From Variovorax paradoxus NBRC 15149 (GTDB lineage: Bacteria; Pseudomonadota; Gammaproteobacteria; Burkholderiales; Burkholderiaceae_C): a stretch of DNA of 64,000 nucleotides. The stretch is taken from contig NZ_BCUT01000001.1 in assembly GCF_001591365.1 (NCBI RefSeq), positions 2,914,001 to 2,978,000 of the forward strand, read 5' to 3'. The notes under the pieces are model-generated. The model was not told the DNA's origin. It made no database searches and saw only the letters and a list, made by a program, of their open reading frames with translations. How positions within the stretch are numbered: the first letter of the stretch is position 1; each line of letters begins with the position of its first letter. The position numbers and the translations under genes are program-made. Shown here one piece after another: positions 26,695 to 35,306 of this stretch.

Positions 26695-27945
26695 CTACTT
26701 GTAGCTGCGCGCGTCCTCGATCACCTTGCCGTCGTTCGGCAGCGTGCCCGGCGCCACCAGCTCGATGGTGCCGCGCAGCTTGGTCACCTCGCGCACCGCA
26801 TCGGCAATGCGCGCATCGAGCCCGGCCGGCGTACCGGCTGCGCATTCGAGCCTGAAGGTCATCTGGTCGTCGCCCATCTCGCCCGAGACCACGAGGCGCG
26901 CGCGCTGCACTTCCGGAAAGCGGCGCGCGATCTCCGCCACCTGCGAGGGGTGCACGAACATGCCGCGCACCTTGGTGGTCTGGTCGGCGCGGCCGAGCCA
27001 GCCCTTGATGCGCTTGTTGGTGCGGCCGGTGGGGCAGGTGCCCGCGAGCACGGCGGAAAGATCGCCGGTGCCAAAGCGCACCAGCGGATAGTCGGGGTTG
27101 AAGGTGGTCACGACGATCTCGCCGACCTCGCCGTCGGGCACCGGGTCGCCGGTGCCGGGCCGCACGATCTCGACCAGCACGCCTTCATCGAGCACCAGGC
27201 CTTCGCGCGCGCTGGTCTCGTAGGCGACCAGGCCCAGGTCGGCGGTGGCGTAGCACTGGGTGCCCTGCACGCCATGCGCGGCGATCCAGTCGTGCAGGCT
27301 CGGCGGAAAGGCTTCGCCCGACACCAGCGCCTTGGTGAGCGAGGGCAGCTTCAGGCCTTTTTCCTCGGCCTTTTCCAGCAGAATCTTGAGGAAGCTCGGC
27401 GTGCCCGCATAGCCTTCGGGCTTCAGGTCGGCCATGGCTTCGAGCTGCTGCTCGGTCTGGCCGGTGCCGCCCGCGAACACGGTGCAGCCCAGCGCGCGCG
27501 CGCCGCTTTCCATGATGGAGCCGGCGGGCGTCATGTGGTAGCTGAAGCTGTTGTGGATGAGCTCGCCGCCGCGAAAACCCGCGGCATGCAGCGCGCGCGC
27601 CGTGCGCCAGTAGTCGCGCGCCTCGCCCTCGGGCTCGTAGATGGTGCCGGGGCTCGCGAAAACGCGCGGCATGCGGGCACCGCGGCCGATGGCGGAAAAG
27701 CCGCCGAAGGGATCGTCGGCGCGGCGCTGCTTCTGCAATTCGAGCAGTTCGGCCTTGCGCGTGACGGGCAGCTTGGCGAGCGCCTCGCGCGTGGTGATGT
27801 CGGCGGGCTTCACGCCATCGAGGATCTTGGCGAACGCGGGCGCGGCGGTCTGGGCCTGCGCGATGTGCTTCGGCAGCGCGGCGAGCAGGTCGCGCTCGCG
27901 CTCGGCGGGGTCGCGGATTTCGAGGGCGTCGTAGTGGTCGGTCAT
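26695..27945 (-). CDS. Phenylacetate-CoA-ligase-like AMP-forming acyl/aryl-CoA ligase
   Basis: A 416-residue ligase of the PaaK subgroup of ANL enzymes, which make an acyl or aryl adenylate and then a CoA thioester. Supporting segments are FASPGTIYEPEGE (phosphate-binding region), QCYATADLGLVAYET and WLGRADQTTKVRGMFVHPSQ, the last carrying the hinge Asp/Lys region. The start at 27945 excludes a 33-residue extension that is simply a translated dispersed repeat (27978-28014). It is the last gene of the leftward transporter operon. It likely activates the acid imported by that transporter; phenylacetate itself is not proved. Confidence 0.88.
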   Translation of the reverse strand: MTDHYDALEIRDPAERERDLLAALPKHIAQAQTAAPAFAKILDGVKPADITTREALAKLPVTRKAELLELQKQRRADDPFGGFSAIGRGARMPRVFASPGTIYEPEGEARDYWRTARALHAAGFRGGELIHNSFSYHMTPAGSIMESGARALGCTVFAGGTGQTEQQLEAMADLKPEGYAGTPSFLKILLEKAEEKGLKLPSLTKALVSGEAFPPSLHDWIAAHGVQGTQCYATADLGLVAYETSAREGLVLDEGVLVEIVRPGTGDPVPDGEVGEIVVTTFNPDYPLVRFGTGDLSAVLAGTCPTGRTNKRIKGWLGRADQTTKVRGMFVHPSQVAEIARRFPEVQRARLVVSGEMGDDQMTFRLECAAGTPAGLDARIADAVREVTKLRGTIELVAPGTLPNDGKVIEDARSYK

Positions 27946-27977
27946 GTCCGTACCCTTTGTCTTTCTGTTCGGTCTTG

Positions 27978-28014
27978 CTCCCTCTCCCCTTGGGGAGAGG
28001 GCTGGGGTGAGGGC
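27978..28014. repeat. CCCTCTCCC/GGGAGAGGG dispersed palindromic repeat
   Basis: This copy of a ~36-bp element has inner arms CCCTCTCCCC / GGGGAGAGGG and a tail GCTGGGGTGAGGGC. It lies between the two last genes of the transporter operon. Translated, it gives the ALTPALSPRGEG peptide often seen in spurious N-terminal extensions. Further copies are at 32339, 32419, 37686, 51658 and 51728. Confidence 0.85.
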
Positions 28015-28036
28015 CGGTGCCTCGAAGCCACGACGG

Positions 28037-28849
28037 TCATGCAAGCCACCTCTTGCGCCGCTTGTAGCTCTTCACATCGCGGAAGCTCTTGCGGTCCGCG
28101 CCGCCCACACCAAGGTAGAACTCCTTCACGTCCTCGTTCTCGCGCAGGCTCTTGGCCGGCCCGTCCATCACGATGCGGCCGTTCTCCAGGATGTAGCCGT
28201 AGTCGGCATAGCGCAGCGCCATGTTGGTGTTCTGCTCGGCCAGCAGGAAGGTCACGCGTTCCTTGGTGTTGAGGTCCTTCACGATCTCGAACACCTCTTC
28301 CACGATCTGCGGCGCCAGGCCCATCGAGGGCTCGTCGAGCAGCACCATGTTCGGGTTGGCCATCAGCGCGCGGCCGATGGCGCACATCTGCTGCTCGCCG
28401 CCCGAGGTGTAGGCCGCCTGCGAAGTGCGCCGCGTCTTCAGGCGCGGGAAGTACGCATACACCTTCTCCAGCGTCTGCTGCACCGCGGCCTTGCCGTCGC
28501 TGCGCGTGTAGGCGCCGGTCATCAGGTTTTCCTCGATCGTCAGGTGCGCGAAGCAGTGCCGGCCTTCCATCACCTGGATCAGCCCGCGCTTCACCAGCTC
28601 GGCCGGGGACAGCGCCTCGATGCGCTCGCCGCGCAGTTCGATCGTGCCCTTGGTGACCGCGCCGCGCTCGCCCGCGAGCAGGTTGCTTACCGCGCGCAAG
28701 GTGGTCGTCTTGCCCGCGCCGTTGCCGCCGAGCAGCGCCACGATGCCGCCTTCGGGCACCGTGAGGGACACGCCCTTGAGAACGAGGATCACGTGGTTGT
28801 AGATGACCTCGATGCCGTTGACATTGAGGATGATGTTGGGTTCGCTCAT
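28037..28849 (-). CDS. livF: Branched-chain-type ABC transporter, ATP-binding protein (LivF)
   Basis: A 270-residue ATPase with Walker A GGNGAGKTT (about 40-48), signature TSGGEQQM, Walker B MVLLDEPSMGLAP and switch LLAEQN, as in LivF. The C-terminus carries an extra basic tail (KSFRDVKSYKRRKRW), longer than usual for the family. The ATG at 28849 is preferred because the upstream extension would run into a 14-bp hairpin. It works with LivG, LivH and LivM encoded in the same operon. The substrate is probably not a branched-chain amino acid, because CoA ligases flank the set. Confidence 0.92.
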   Translation of the reverse strand: MSEPNIILNVNGIEVIYNHVILVLKGVSLTVPEGGIVALLGGNGAGKTTTLRAVSNLLAGERGAVTKGTIELRGERIEALSPAELVKRGLIQVMEGRHCFAHLTIEENLMTGAYTRSDGKAAVQQTLEKVYAYFPRLKTRRTSQAAYTSGGEQQMCAIGRALMANPNMVLLDEPSMGLAPQIVEEVFEIVKDLNTKERVTFLLAEQNTNMALRYADYGYILENGRIVMDGPAKSLRENEDVKEFYLGVGGADRKSFRDVKSYKRRKRWLA

Positions 28850-28863
28850 GGTGTGGTCCGAAG

Positions 28864-28900
28864 CATTCGAAAGAACAACAGGAGGCTGTTCTTTCGAATG
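28864..28900 (-). promoter_or_regulatory. Intercistronic 14-bp perfect hairpin after the binding-protein gene
   Basis: CATTCGAAAGAACA (28864-28877) and TGTTCTTTCGAATG (28887-28900) are exact inverse copies around a 9-nt loop. The structure lies between the binding-protein stop and the livF start. No T-tract follows in the direction of transcription. An mRNA-stabilising or partial-termination role, raising binding-protein levels over livF, is inferred. Confidence 0.65.
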
Positions 28901-28935
28901 GCGGCTCTCGCGAGCCGCCACGGTTCCTCAAGCCG

Positions 28936-30267
28936 TCACATGCTGCAGTCGGCCGCGTCGCGGCGCGTGAGCTTCTTTTCGCCCGCGTACTTCTCGGCCG
29001 CCACCTTCACCATCGGCTTGATGATCTGCTCGTCGGCCTGGTACCAGTCGGACATGCCGCCCCACTTGGCGCCGTCCCAGGTGTGCACGCGGGCCCAGGT
29101 CGAGCCCATGTGGTCCTGGCACGAGGTGCCGAGCGGGCGCAGCACGCCCGAGAAGCCCAGCGAATCGAGCTTCTTCTGGTCGAGCGCGAGGTTCTCCATG
29201 CCCCAGCGCACCTGCTCGCCGGTCATGACCTTGCCCTTGCCGAAGCGCTCCTGCGCGCGCTTCACGGCTTCGACGCCCAGCATCTGGATGATCACGCCGC
29301 GGGTGTAGAGCACCGAGCCCACTTCGTCCTTCGGCCCCGTGCCCTGGCCCTTGTCGTGCACCTGCTTGAGGATTTCCTGGATCACCTTCGGCTCGGTGCC
29401 CGAGGTGTTGAGCGCCAGCGCGTTGTAGCCCTTGGCGTTGGCGCCCACGTCCTTCACGTCAGGCTCGGCGCCGGCCCACCACACGCCATACATCTTCTCG
29501 CGCGGATAGCCGGTGGCCACGGCTTCCTTCAGCGCGGTGGAGTTCATCACGCCCCAGCCCCACAAGAGCACGTAGTCGGGCCGCGACTGGCGCACCTGCA
29601 GCCAGGCGGACTTCTGCTCCACGCCGGGCGCGGTGACCGGAATCAGCGACAGCTCGAAGCCGTTCTGCTTGGCGCGCTCCTGCAGCAGCGGGATCGGCTC
29701 CTTGCCGAACGGCGAGTCGTGGTACACGAGGGCGATCTTCTTGCCCTTGAGCTTGTCCATGCCGCCTTCCTTCTTGCCGATGTGCTGGATCAGGATGTCG
29801 GCCGCGGTCCAGTAGCTGCCCATGAGCGGGAAGTTCCACTTGAACACGCTGCCGTCCTGCGACGCCGACAGGCCGTAGCCCAGCGTGATGAGCGGGATCT
29901 TGTCGGTGGGCACCTTGTCGGTCAGCGCAAAGGTGATGCCGGTGGCCTGCGGGTCGAACAGCGTCACGCCGGGGCGGCCCTTCAGGCGCTCGTAGCACTC
30001 CACGCCCTTGTCGGTGGCGTAGCCGGTCTCGCACTCTTCGTACGTGATCTTCACGCCGTTGATGCCGCCGGTGGCGTTGATGTACTTGATGTAGTCCTGC
30101 TTGCCGTTGGCCCAGGGCGTGCCGTTGGGCGCATAGGGGCCGGTGCGGTACACCAGCAGCGGAAAGAACTGTTCCTTGGCCTGCGCCTGGGCGAGCGATG
30201 GCGCAAGCAGCGCGCCGAGGGTGCTGGCCACCAGGGCGGCGGTCAGAGCGAGCGATTTCAGTTTCAT
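28936..30267 (-). CDS. Branched-chain-type ABC transporter, periplasmic binding protein (LivK-like)
   Basis: A 443-residue family-1 periplasmic binding protein with signal peptide MKLKSLALTAALVASTLG through ALAQA. The mature sequence shows the type I fold: LLVYRTGPYAPNG, YINATGGINGVKITYEECE, LITLGYGLSASQDG, IALVYHDSPFGKEPI and DYVLLWGWGVMNSTALKEA. At over 410 mature residues it is longer than LivK (~345), as in binders of aromatic or carboxylic acids. It is the fifth gene of the leftward operon and feeds LivH/LivM. Conserved Cys residues (ECETGYATDKGVECYE) probably form a disulfide. Confidence 0.9.
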   Translation of the reverse strand: MKLKSLALTAALVASTLGALLAPSLAQAQAKEQFFPLLVYRTGPYAPNGTPWANGKQDYIKYINATGGINGVKITYEECETGYATDKGVECYERLKGRPGVTLFDPQATGITFALTDKVPTDKIPLITLGYGLSASQDGSVFKWNFPLMGSYWTAADILIQHIGKKEGGMDKLKGKKIALVYHDSPFGKEPIPLLQERAKQNGFELSLIPVTAPGVEQKSAWLQVRQSRPDYVLLWGWGVMNSTALKEAVATGYPREKMYGVWWAGAEPDVKDVGANAKGYNALALNTSGTEPKVIQEILKQVHDKGQGTGPKDEVGSVLYTRGVIIQMLGVEAVKRAQERFGKGKVMTGEQVRWGMENLALDQKKLDSLGFSGVLRPLGTSCQDHMGSTWARVHTWDGAKWGGMSDWYQADEQIIKPMVKVAAEKYAGEKKLTRRDAADCSM

Positions 30268-30318
30268 GCCTGTCTCCTTATGTGGGCACCTCGGTGCCGG
30301 TTTCTACGAACGGAAAAA

Positions 30319-31383
30319 TCAGTGGGGGAAGGGCCAGAGCCGCAACTTTTCCTTGGCGGTGGACCACAGCCGCGCCAGCCCGTGCGGCTCGACGATCAGG
30401 AAGAAAACGATCAGCGCGCCGAAGATCATGGTCTCCAGGTGTGAGGCCAGCGCCGTGGAAATCGAGAAGCCCAGCCATCCCGGCAACTGGTTCAAGAAGA
30501 GCGGCAGCAGCACGATGAACGCGGCACCGAAGAAGCTGCCCATGATCGAGCCGAGCCCGCCGATGATCACCATGAACAGCAGCTGGAACGAGCGGTCGAT
30601 GCTGAACGCCGCCGGCTCCCACGCGCCCAGGTGGATGAAGCCCCACAGCGCGCCCGCCACGCCCACGATGAAGCTGCTCACCGCAAAGGCCGTGAGCTTG
30701 GCGTACACCGGGCGGATGCCGATCACCGCGGCCGCCACGTCCATGTCGCGCATCGCCATCCATTCGCGGCCGATGGCGCTGCGCACCAGGTTCTTCGCGA
30801 GCAGCGCGAACACCACCACGAAGACGAGGCAGAACAGATATTTCTGCACCGGCGATTCGATCGGCACGCCGAACACATTGAGCCCCGCCACGCTCACCGA
30901 ACCCGACGACGAGTTGTTGGTGAACCACTGGATGCGCAGGAACGCCCAGTCGGTAAAGAACTGCGCCGCCAGCGTGGCCACCGCGAGGTACAGCCCCTTG
31001 ATGCGCAGGCTCGGAATGCCGAACAGCACGCCGATCACCGTGGCGCACAGGCCGCCCAGCAGCAGAGACGCGATCAGCGGCATGCCGTCGATGCGCACCT
31101 GGAAGTTGTAGGCCGCGTACGCGCCCACCGCCATGAAGGCGCCGGTGCCGAGCGAGATCTGCCCGCAATAGCCGACCAGGATGTTGAGGCCCAGCGCCGC
31201 GAGCGACAGGATCAGAAAGGGCGTGAGGATGGCGCGCATCCAGTAGTCCGACACGCCCAGCGGCACCGCGACGAAGGCCGCGAGCAGCAGCACCAGGATG
31301 GCGATGCGGTCCTGCGCGATCGGGAAGATCTGCTGGTCGGCGCGGTAGCTCGACTTGAACTGGCCGTTCTCTCTGTAGAACAT
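30319..31383 (-). CDS. livM: Branched-chain-type ABC transporter, permease (LivM)
   Basis: A 354-residue membrane permease with about nine hydrophobic segments from residue 27. LivM signatures are GLNILVGYCGQISLGTGAFM, FGIPSLRIKGLYLAVATLAA, IIGGLGSIMGSFFGAAF and the C-terminal EPHGLARLW. It pairs with LivH to form the channel. It begins only 3 nt after the livH stop and ends 51 nt before the binding-protein gene. Substrate choice is set by the binding protein. Confidence 0.93.
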   Translation of the reverse strand: MFYRENGQFKSSYRADQQIFPIAQDRIAILVLLLAAFVAVPLGVSDYWMRAILTPFLILSLAALGLNILVGYCGQISLGTGAFMAVGAYAAYNFQVRIDGMPLIASLLLGGLCATVIGVLFGIPSLRIKGLYLAVATLAAQFFTDWAFLRIQWFTNNSSSGSVSVAGLNVFGVPIESPVQKYLFCLVFVVVFALLAKNLVRSAIGREWMAMRDMDVAAAVIGIRPVYAKLTAFAVSSFIVGVAGALWGFIHLGAWEPAAFSIDRSFQLLFMVIIGGLGSIMGSFFGAAFIVLLPLFLNQLPGWLGFSISTALASHLETMIFGALIVFFLIVEPHGLARLWSTAKEKLRLWPFPH

Positions 31384-31386
31384 TAC

Positions 31387-32316
31387 TCAGACCCGATCAA
31401 TGATTTTTTCGCCGAACAACCCCTGCGGACGGACCAGCAGGAACACCAGTGCGAGTACATACGCGAACCAGATCTCGATGCCGCCACCGAGCATGGGGCC
31501 GAGATAAATTTCAGAAAGCTTCTCGCCCACGCCGATCAGCAGGCCGCCGATGATCGCGCCCGGGATCGAGGTGAGGCCGCCGAGGATCACCACCGGCAGC
31601 GCCTTCAGCGCCACCAGCGAGAGCGAGAACTGCACGCCCAGCTTCGAGCCCCAGATGACCCCGGCCACCAGCGCGGAGAAGCCCGCCACCGACCACACGA
31701 TCACCCAGATGCGCTTGAGCGGAATGCCGATGGATTGCGCGGCCTGGTGGTCGTCGGCCACGGCGCGAAGGGCGCGGCCCGTGGCGGTCTTCTGGAAGAA
31801 CACGGCCAGCACCACCACCAGGCCCGCGGCCACCAGCGCGGCCACCAGGTCTTCCTGGCTCAGCAGCAGGCCGCCCTGGAAGGTGCCCTGCAGCACCATC
31901 AGCGGTTCCTTGGGCATGCCCACGTCGATCTTGTAGATGTCGTTGCCGAAGATCGTCTGGCCCACCCCATCGAGGAAGTAGGCAATGCCCAGCGTGGCCA
32001 TCAGCAGCGTGATGCCTTCCTGGTTCACCAGCTTGCTGAGCGCGAGCCGCTCGATCAGCCAGGCCACGATCACCATCACCCCCATGGCCGCGATGAAGGC
32101 CAGGATGTTCGCGAGCACCTGGCTCTCGAAGCCGAACCACTGCGGGAACCATTCGGCAAAGCGCGCCATGGCCAGCGCCGCGAACAGCACCATCGCGCCC
32201 TGCGCGAAGTTGAAGACGCCCGAGGCCTTGTAGATCAGCACGAAGCCGATCGCGATCAGCGAATAGAGCATGCCGACCATCAGGCCGCCGAACAGGGTTT
32301 CGAGGAAAAAGCCCAT
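31387..32316 (-). CDS. livH: Branched-chain-type ABC transporter, permease (LivH)
   Basis: A 309-residue permease with about eight membrane segments. LivH signatures are LYSLIAIGFVLIYKASGVFN, FAQGAMVLFAALA, ALKALPVVILGGLTSIPGA and VRPQGLFGEKI. The start at 32316 (MGFFLETLFGG) follows aagagacattgacc; the longer reading frame upstream is a translated pair of dispersed repeats and was rejected. Those repeats sit in the 168-nt gap after livG, which is unusually long inside this operon. Confidence 0.93.
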   Translation of the reverse strand: MGFFLETLFGGLMVGMLYSLIAIGFVLIYKASGVFNFAQGAMVLFAALAMARFAEWFPQWFGFESQVLANILAFIAAMGVMVIVAWLIERLALSKLVNQEGITLLMATLGIAYFLDGVGQTIFGNDIYKIDVGMPKEPLMVLQGTFQGGLLLSQEDLVAALVAAGLVVVLAVFFQKTATGRALRAVADDHQAAQSIGIPLKRIWVIVWSVAGFSALVAGVIWGSKLGVQFSLSLVALKALPVVILGGLTSIPGAIIGGLLIGVGEKLSEIYLGPMLGGGIEIWFAYVLALVFLLVRPQGLFGEKIIDRV

Positions 32317-32338
32317 GGTCAATGTCTCTCTTGTTTTT

Positions 32339-32454
32339 CTCCCTCCCCTTCCGGGGGAGGGTTGGGGTGGGGGCTCGCGGCGCTCGATGAAGCGCGGCTG
32401 TATTGCGAGGGCTGTCGTGCCCCCATCCCAGCCTTCCCCCGGGAAGGGAAGGAG
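32339..32454. repeat. Inverted pair of CCCTCCCC/GGGGGAGGG dispersed repeats
   Basis: Two ~36-bp copies (32339-32374 and 32419-32454) face each other across 44 nt between livG and livH. The left copy reads CTCCCTCCCCTTCCGGGGGA onward and the right is its inverse with changes. Together they can fold into a long hairpin inside the operon message. They belong to the same family as 27978, 37686 and 51658. Confidence 0.8.
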
Positions 32455-32484
32455 CAATGCACCAGGGTCGGGTGTGGCATGGCG

Positions 32485-33270
32485 TCAGTGCTCCACGCCC
32501 AGGTATGCCCGGATCACGTCTTCGTTGTTGCGCACCTCGTGGGGCGTGCCGTCGCCGATCTTCTTGCCGTAGTCCAGCACCACCACGCGGTCGGAGATGT
32601 CCATCACCACGCCCATGTCGTGCTCGATGAGAACGATGGTCGCGCCGAACTCGTCGTTCACGTCGAGGATGAAGCGGCTCATGTCCTGCTTTTCCTCCAC
32701 GTTCATGCCGGCCATCGGCTCGTCGAGCAGCAGCACCTGCGGCTCCATCGCGAGCGCGCGGCCCAGGTCGACGCGCTTTTGCAGGCCGTAGGGCAGGCGG
32801 CCCACCGGCGTCTTGCGGTGCGCCTGGATCTCCAGGAAGTCGATGATGTGCTCGACGAACTCGCGATGCTGCAGCTCCTCGCGCTCGGCCGGGCCCCAGC
32901 GCAGCGCCTGCGCGAGCAGGCCGCTCTTCATCTTGAGATTGCGCCCCGTCATGATGTTGTCGAGCACGCTCATGCCCTTGAAGAGCGCCAGGTTCTGGAA
33001 GGTGCGCGCCACGCCCATCTCGGCCACCTGGCGCGAGTTCATGTGCTTGAAGGTCTGGCCGCGGAAAGTGATGGAGCCCTGCTGCGGCCAGTACACGCCA
33101 TTGATGCAGTTGAGCATCGAGCTCTTGCCCGCGCCATTGGGGCCGATGATGGCCCGCACCTCGTGCTCGCGCACGTTGAAGCTGATGTCCGTGAGCGCCT
33201 TCACGCCGCCGAAGCTCAGGCTGATGTTCTGGACGTCGAGGATGACGTCGCCGATTTTCCGATTGCTCAT
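32485..33270 (-). CDS. livG: Branched-chain-type ABC transporter, ATP-binding protein (LivG)
   Basis: A 261-residue ATPase. Walker A is GPNGAGKSS (about 43-51), the Q-loop region is ARTFQNLALFKGMSVLDN, the signature position reads LPYGLQKRVDLGRAL, Walker B is VLLLDEPMAGMN and the switch is LIEHDM, all as in LivG. Its ATG overlaps the stop of the CoA-ligase gene (ATGA), so the two are translationally coupled. That coupling supports a shared role in uptake and activation of one substrate. Confidence 0.93.
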   Translation of the reverse strand: MSNRKIGDVILDVQNISLSFGGVKALTDISFNVREHEVRAIIGPNGAGKSSMLNCINGVYWPQQGSITFRGQTFKHMNSRQVAEMGVARTFQNLALFKGMSVLDNIMTGRNLKMKSGLLAQALRWGPAEREELQHREFVEHIIDFLEIQAHRKTPVGRLPYGLQKRVDLGRALAMEPQVLLLDEPMAGMNVEEKQDMSRFILDVNDEFGATIVLIEHDMGVVMDISDRVVVLDYGKKIGDGTPHEVRNNEDVIRAYLGVEH

Positions 33271-35222
33271 GCAGCGGCCTTCACGATGGGGAAGGTCTTG
33301 GCTTCGGTGATCTTCAGCTTGGCGCTGACAACCCCCGTGCGTCCGTCCTCGAACTTGACCTGGGTCTCGATGAACTGCTCGCTCTTGCCGCCGTACAGCG
33401 CGCTGACCAGCACCGCGTATTTCTCGGCGATGAAGCCGCGCCGCACCTTGCGCGTGCGCGTGAGCTCGTCGTCGTCGGGGTCGAGCTCCTTGTGCAGCAC
33501 CAGGAAGCGCGCGATCTGCGTCTCGCCCATGCCGTCTTCGCTCGCCAGGTCGGCATTCACCTTGGCGATGCATTCGGCGACGAGCGCCAGCACCTCGGGC
33601 TTGCCGGCCAGGTCGACGTAGCCGCCATAGGCCAGCCCCCGGCGCTCGGCCCAGTTGCCCACCGCCTCGAAGTCGATGTTGATGGCCGCGCAGACCTCCT
33701 CGCGTGCGTTGCCGAAGCACACGGCTTCCTTGATCTGCGGGAAGAACTTGAGCTTGTTCTCGATGTAGTTGGGCGCAAAGATCGCGCCGCTCGCGAGCCG
33801 GCCCACGTCCTTGGCGCGGTCGATGATGCGCAGGTGGCCCTCGCTGTCGAGCACGCCGGCGTCGCCGGTGTGGAAGTAGCCGTTGGCGTCGAGCACCTCG
33901 GCCGTGGCGTCGGGGCGCTTGTAGTATTCCTTGAGCACCGAGACGCCGCGCACCAGCACCTCGCCGTCCTCGGCGATCTTCAGTTCGATGCCCGGCGCGG
34001 CCGTGCCCACGGTCTGCAGCTTGACCTTGCCGTCCTGCTGCAGGCACACGTACGCGCAGGTCTCGGTCTGGCCGTAGAACTGCTTGAGGTTGACGCCGAT
34101 CGAGCGGTAGAAGCGGAACAGGTCCGGCCCGATGGCCGCGCCGGCCGTGTAGGCCACGCGGATGCGGCTCATGCCCAGCACGTTGCGCAGCGGCCCGTAG
34201 ACCAGCAGGTTGCCAAGGCTGTACATCAGCCGGTCGCCCGTGCCCACCGGCGCGCCGTTCAGGATGTCGGCGCCCACGCGCTGCGCGAGCGCCATGAACT
34301 TGCCGTACAGCCAGCGCTTGGGCGCGGCCGCGTCTTCCATGCGGATCGACACGGCCGTGAGCAGGCCCTCGAAGGTGCGCGGCGGACCGAAGTAGTAGCT
34401 CGGGCCGATCTCGCGCATGTCGTTCATCACCGTCTCGGACGACTCGGGGCAGTTGAGCGTGAAGCCGCCCACCAGCCACTGCGCCACCGAGAACAGGTGG
34501 TCGCCGACCCAGGCCATCGGCAGGTAGCTCATGATGTTGTCGCCGGGGCCGAGCCTGTCGGTCTCCACGCCGCCGCGGCCCGCCGCGATGAAGCTCGCAT
34601 GCGTCTGGCATACGCCCTTGGGCCGGCCGGTGGTGCCCGAGGTGTAGAGGATCACGCCGACGTCGGTGGCCTCGCCGCTGGCCACCGCGCGGTCGTAGTA
34701 GCCGACGTGGGTCTTGTCGAATTCGCGGCCCAGTTCGCGCAGCTGCTCGTAGCTCATGAGCCCGGGCTGGTCGTAGTGGCGCAGGCCCTTGGGGTCGTCG
34801 TAGATGATGTGGCGGATGCCGTGCTGCTGGTCCTTCTGCAGCTCGCGGCATTCGAGCAGCTTGTCGACCTGCTCCTGGTCCTCCACGATCACGAAGTCGA
34901 TGGCCGCGTCCTGCAGCATGAAGACCATCTCGCTGGCCACCGCGTCCTGGTAGAGCGGCACCGGCACGCCGCGCAGGCTCTGCGCCGCGAGCACCGCCAT
35001 GTACAGGTGCGGGCGGTTGGCGCCCACGATGGACAGGTTGTCGAAGGGCTTGAAGCCCAGGCTCGCGAGGCCGCAGGCCATTTCGCGCACTTCCTGCGCC
35101 ACGGCGCTCCAGCTCCAGGTTTGCCAGATGCCGAGATCCTTCTCGCGGATGGCGGGCGCCTGGGGCTGGGCTTGCGCATGCGCAAGCAGCAGACGGGGAA
35201 AGGTGGGGGCGGTGGTTTGCAC
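33267..35222 (-). CDS. AMP-forming long-chain or aromatic acyl-CoA synthetase
   Basis: A 651-residue ANL-superfamily ligase, first gene of the seven-gene transporter operon. The AMP-binding P-loop is YTSGTTGRPKG (about 215-225). The A5 region is FYGQTETCAY, A7 is YFHTGDAG and A8 is RIIDRAKDVGRL. Length and motif spacing match FadD/FACS-like synthetases seen next to Liv-type genes. No ATG exists near the conserved N-terminus, so a GTG start at 35222 (VQTTAPTFPRLLL) is chosen. It overlaps livG by 4 nt. The acid activated is unknown; the second ligase at the operon's end may take a related one. Confidence 0.88.
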   Translation of the reverse strand: MQTTAPTFPRLLLAHAQAQPQAPAIREKDLGIWQTWSWSAVAQEVREMACGLASLGFKPFDNLSIVGANRPHLYMAVLAAQSLRGVPVPLYQDAVASEMVFMLQDAAIDFVIVEDQEQVDKLLECRELQKDQQHGIRHIIYDDPKGLRHYDQPGLMSYEQLRELGREFDKTHVGYYDRAVASGEATDVGVILYTSGTTGRPKGVCQTHASFIAAGRGGVETDRLGPGDNIMSYLPMAWVGDHLFSVAQWLVGGFTLNCPESSETVMNDMREIGPSYYFGPPRTFEGLLTAVSIRMEDAAAPKRWLYGKFMALAQRVGADILNGAPVGTGDRLMYSLGNLLVYGPLRNVLGMSRIRVAYTAGAAIGPDLFRFYRSIGVNLKQFYGQTETCAYVCLQQDGKVKLQTVGTAAPGIELKIAEDGEVLVRGVSVLKEYYKRPDATAEVLDANGYFHTGDAGVLDSEGHLRIIDRAKDVGRLASGAIFAPNYIENKLKFFPQIKEAVCFGNAREEVCAAINIDFEAVGNWAERRGLAYGGYVDLAGKPEVLALVAECIAKVNADLASEDGMGETQIARFLVLHKELDPDDDELTRTRKVRRGFIAEKYAVLVSALYGGKSEQFIETQVKFEDGRTGVVSAKLKITEAKTFPIVKAAA

Positions 35223-35246
35223 AGTGGGCGGATCGTAGGCCCCACT

Positions 35247-35276
35247 TTGACGCCGTGTTGTCGTTCCAACGACAAT
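35247..35276 (+). promoter_or_regulatory. Candidate promoter of the Crp/Fnr gene with embedded 18-bp palindromic operator
   Basis: TTGACG (35247-35252) and GACAAT (35271-35276), 18 bp apart, look like -35 and -10 elements for the rightward gene. The perfect palindrome TTGTCGTTCCAACGACAA (35258-35275) fills the spacer and overlaps the -10. It also sits 36 nt before the divergent CoA-synthetase start. This placement suits autorepression or joint control by the adjacent Crp-type regulator. It is inferred, not shown. Confidence 0.6.
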
Positions 35277-35306
35277 CCTAGGGACACTACTCCCCGGAGT
35301 TTCCCG

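Noticed and set aside
27946..28044. N-terminal extension of the PaaK-like ligase (MHDRRGFEAPALTPALS...)
   Set aside because: It is a translation of the dispersed repeat at 27978-28014. The conserved protein begins at 27945.
32317..32457. N-terminal extension of LivH
   Set aside because: It is a translation of the repeat pair at 32339-32454. The LivH family start is at 32316.
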